Below, piece after piece: positions 62,484-64,000 of a stretch of 64,000 bases of DNA; position 1 is the stretch's first letter, and each line of letters opens with the position of its first letter. The stretch is taken from NCBI RefSeq assembly GCF_014641655.1, contig NZ_BMID01000001.1, positions 2,198,427 to 2,262,426 of the forward strand, read 5' to 3'. The notes under the pieces were generated by a model. That model made no database searches and was not told the origin of the DNA. It saw only the letters and a program-made list of their open reading frames with translations. A program made the translations under genes and the position numbers. Source of the DNA: Pseudoblastomonas marina. GTDB lineage: Bacteria > Pseudomonadota > Alphaproteobacteria > Sphingomonadales > Sphingomonadaceae.

Positions 62484-63782
62484 ATGCAGAACAAGCCTTT
62501 CATCGCTGCGCTCGGCCTATCGAGCGCGCTCGTTGCCACACCTGCCGTTGCAGGTGGATTCTACGTCCAGGAGCAGTCCGGAATCGAGGCCGGTCGCGCC
62601 TATTCCGGCGAAGCTGCCGCCGCCGATAGCGGCGCGACGATCTTCTTCAACCCGGCGGGGATGACCGAACTCGAAGGCATCAATATCGAGGGCGGCGGGC
62701 AATTGCTGTTCGTCACCGCGCAGCAGGACAACGCCGGATCGACGCGCACCGTGCCGGGCCTGGCGGGGACCGTTCCCGTTACCGGCAGCGACGGCGGCAA
62801 TCCGTTCGCCCAGCCGATCCCGATCCCGAGCTTCTATGCCAGTGCACAGGTCAGCGACCGCGTGTGGGTCGGTGTCGGCGTCAACAGCCCGTTCGGCGTC
62901 GCATCGGGCTACGAGGACGATTTCTTCGGCCGCTTCGATGCGGTGCAGGCCGACCTGCTGACCTTCAACGTCCAGCCGAGCGTCGCGGTCAAGCTGACCG
63001 AGAACCTCTCGCTCGGCGGCGGGATCGACATCCAGTATATCGACACCACGCTGGTCAACGCGCTGCCCAACCTCTCGCCGACCGCGCCCGACGGGCGCTT
63101 CGCGATCGAAGGCGACGATATCTCGTTCGGCTTCAATGTCGGCGCGCTGTTCAAGGCCGGCCCGCTGCGCTTCGGTGCACATTACCGTTCGCAGGTCGAC
63201 CACACGCTCGAAGGGCCGCTCGAGATCTCGGGCCTCGCCGGACCGCTCGCGCCGCAGAACGGCACGTTCGACGCGACCACGCCGATCACCATGCCCGATA
63301 TCGCCACGCTCTCGGTCGCGATCGACCCCGGCGGCAAGTGGCGCGGCTATGCTACCGCGCGCCATTACGACTGGAGCGATTTCGACCGGATCGACTTCAT
63401 CGCCCCCGGATTCCCACCGACCAGCAGCCCGCAGAACTACGAGGACACGATGTCGATCGCGGCGGGCGGCGAATATGACTTCTCCGACAAGCTCACGCTG
63501 CGCGCGGGCACGATGTGGGACGAAAGCCCGGTCGGCGACACTTTCCGCTCGACCCGCGTGCCCGATGGCGACCGGCTGTGGGCCAGCGCCGGTGCGACCT
63601 ATCGCCTGACCGATCACATGGCGGTGAACCTCGCCTACAGCCACGTCTTCGTCTCGAGCGAGCCGATCGCGCGTCAGACTGTGTTCTATCCCGGTACGCC
63701 GGCGCAGACGAGCGTGGTCACCCGCTCGAACAGCACCGGCGATGCAGACGTGCTCGCCTTCTCGCTATCGACGCGCTTCTAA
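62484..63782 (+). CDS. FadL/OmpP1-type outer-membrane hydrophobic substrate transporter
   Basis: This 432-residue barrel protein has a signal peptide (ending TPAVAGGF) and the FadL start pattern GFYVQEQSGIEAGRAYSGEAA (an N-terminal plug that enters the barrel), then ATIFFNPAGMTELEGI. The rest is strand repeats ending DADVLAFSLSTRF with an aromatic C-terminus. FadL-type proteins let long-chain fatty acids or aromatic hydrocarbons pass the outer membrane. Single gene. Confidence 0.9.
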   Translation: MQNKPFIAALGLSSALVATPAVAGGFYVQEQSGIEAGRAYSGEAAAADSGATIFFNPAGMTELEGINIEGGGQLLFVTAQQDNAGSTRTVPGLAGTVPVTGSDGGNPFAQPIPIPSFYASAQVSDRVWVGVGVNSPFGVASGYEDDFFGRFDAVQADLLTFNVQPSVAVKLTENLSLGGGIDIQYIDTTLVNALPNLSPTAPDGRFAIEGDDISFGFNVGALFKAGPLRFGAHYRSQVDHTLEGPLEISGLAGPLAPQNGTFDATTPITMPDIATLSVAIDPGGKWRGYATARHYDWSDFDRIDFIAPGFPPTSSPQNYEDTMSIAAGGEYDFSDKLTLRAGTMWDESPVGDTFRSTRVPDGDRLWASAGATYRLTDHMAVNLAYSHVFVSSEPIARQTVFYPGTPAQTSVVTRSNSTGDADVLAFSLSTRF

Positions 63783-63854
63783 GGCGTTTTCCTAAGCGCG
63801 CCGGGCCTGTTATGCAGGGCCCATGTTCCCGCGTATCGCAATCGTGCAACATAG

Positions 63855-63868
63855 CGCCCATATGGGCG
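63855..63868. promoter_or_regulatory. Palindrome CGCCCATATGGGCG in the ispG leader
   Basis: A perfect 14-base palindrome lies about 80 bases before the ispG start, in the gap 63783-63948. A weak hairpin (GGGCCTG and CAGGGCCC) lies just after the FadL stop and may end that transcript. The role of the palindrome is not known. Confidence 0.3.
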
Positions 63869-63948
63869 GCGCACAGCGCTGCGCGCGGTCGTCTTTTCTT
63901 TCCCCTGGACAGTGTAACACCCGGTCCATGCCCGTTAGGATTTGAGCC

Positions 63949-64000
63949 TTGAGCCTAGATTCCATCCGTCCCTGGCGCACGATCGAGCGCCGTCAATCCC
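63949..64000 (+). CDS. ispG: 4-hydroxy-3-methylbut-2-enyl diphosphate synthase (partial, first 17 codons)
   Basis: The last bases read LSLDSIRPWRTIERRQS from a TTG start with AGGA eight bases upstream. This matches the conserved IspG N-terminus (Ile-Arg-Pro-Trp-Arg-x-Ile-x-Arg-Arg-x-Ser) of sphingomonads. IspG is an iron-sulfur enzyme of the non-mevalonate isoprenoid pathway. The rest lies outside the window. Confidence 0.7.
   Translation, partial: MSLDSIRPWRTIERRQS

Noticed and set aside
1-64000. CRISPR array or Cas genes (for example, a CRISPR-associated transposon)
   Set aside because: No regularly spaced direct repeats and no cas-like proteins; the TniQ-like protein is long and TnsD-like.

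Overview
The window is a high-GC alphaproteobacterial chromosome segment, most likely from Sphingomonadales and probably family Erythrobacteraceae. The evidence is protein-level resemblance to that group: a YerC/TrpR-like regulator ahead of a his operon, TonB receptor and esterase sets, FadL, and an ispG start at the right edge. This is inference; no 16S gene is present. Two tRNAs were found (Thr-CGT and Gln-CTG). No CRISPR array was seen.

Region A (1 to 23684) is an accessory island. I read it as the right part of a Tn7-like transposon. Its transposition genes (tnsA, a tnsB split into two overlapping genes, tnsC and tniQ/tnsD-like) lie at 17.2-23.5 kb. The element ends at 23684 in ...ACA, inside the 3' end of hisIE, whose stop codon now lies in transposon DNA. 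The left end is not in view. The cargo is: a CzcI-like/CzcC/CzcB heavy-metal efflux set (left edge); a 1238-residue protein with a C-terminal nuclease-like domain; a compact five-gene operon centred on nucleobase chemistry (HhH-GPD DNA glycosylase, small Gly/Ser-rich protein, PfkB-like/nucleoside deoxyribosyltransferase fusion, QueC-like enzyme, SagB-type nitroreductase) with a divergent XRE regulator; a GIY-YIG-like/zinc-ribbon protein; a Panacea-type toxin-antitoxin pair; a propeller-TPR-VRR-NUC protein; a secreted SNase-like/Excalibur pair; and two convergent, catalytically degenerate transposase-like genes. The five-gene operon is my best candidate for an undescribed system. It has no CD-NTase, but its QueC-like plus OGG-like pairing recalls type IV CBASS ancillary genes.

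Region B (23.7-30.5 kb) is a tightly overlapping histidine operon on the minus strand: yerC-like regulator, hisG, hisD, a hisC-hisB fusion, hisH, hisA, hisF, hisIE. Region C (30.7-37.9 kb) holds tRNA-Thr, a diguanylate cyclase, and a catabolic operon whose fused FAD monooxygenase/old-yellow-enzyme protein, CoA ligase, enoyl-CoA hydratase, SDR and RidA protein fit CoA-dependent anthranilate (2-aminobenzoate) degradation. Region D (38.0-47.9 kb) has a dctA-esterase-TonB receptor-M14 carboxypeptidase operon, divergent from a DctB/DctD-like two-component pair. This DctD lacks the GAFTGA loop.

Region E (47.9-55.5 kb) couples a MASE1/CHASE hybrid kinase and a CheY-like regulator, which share a promoter-like box, to a YaiO-type outer-membrane protein, a HEAT-repeat protein and a processive family 2 glycosyltransferase. 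This is a probable exopolysaccharide synthesis and export module. Region F (55.6-64 kb) is ordinary core genome: tRNA-Gln, ppx/gppA, rlmE, a membrane cytochrome c, an isoaspartyl peptidase, a mechanosensitive-channel-like protein, a small hypothetical, a ZntB/CorA transporter, FadL and the first codons of ispG.
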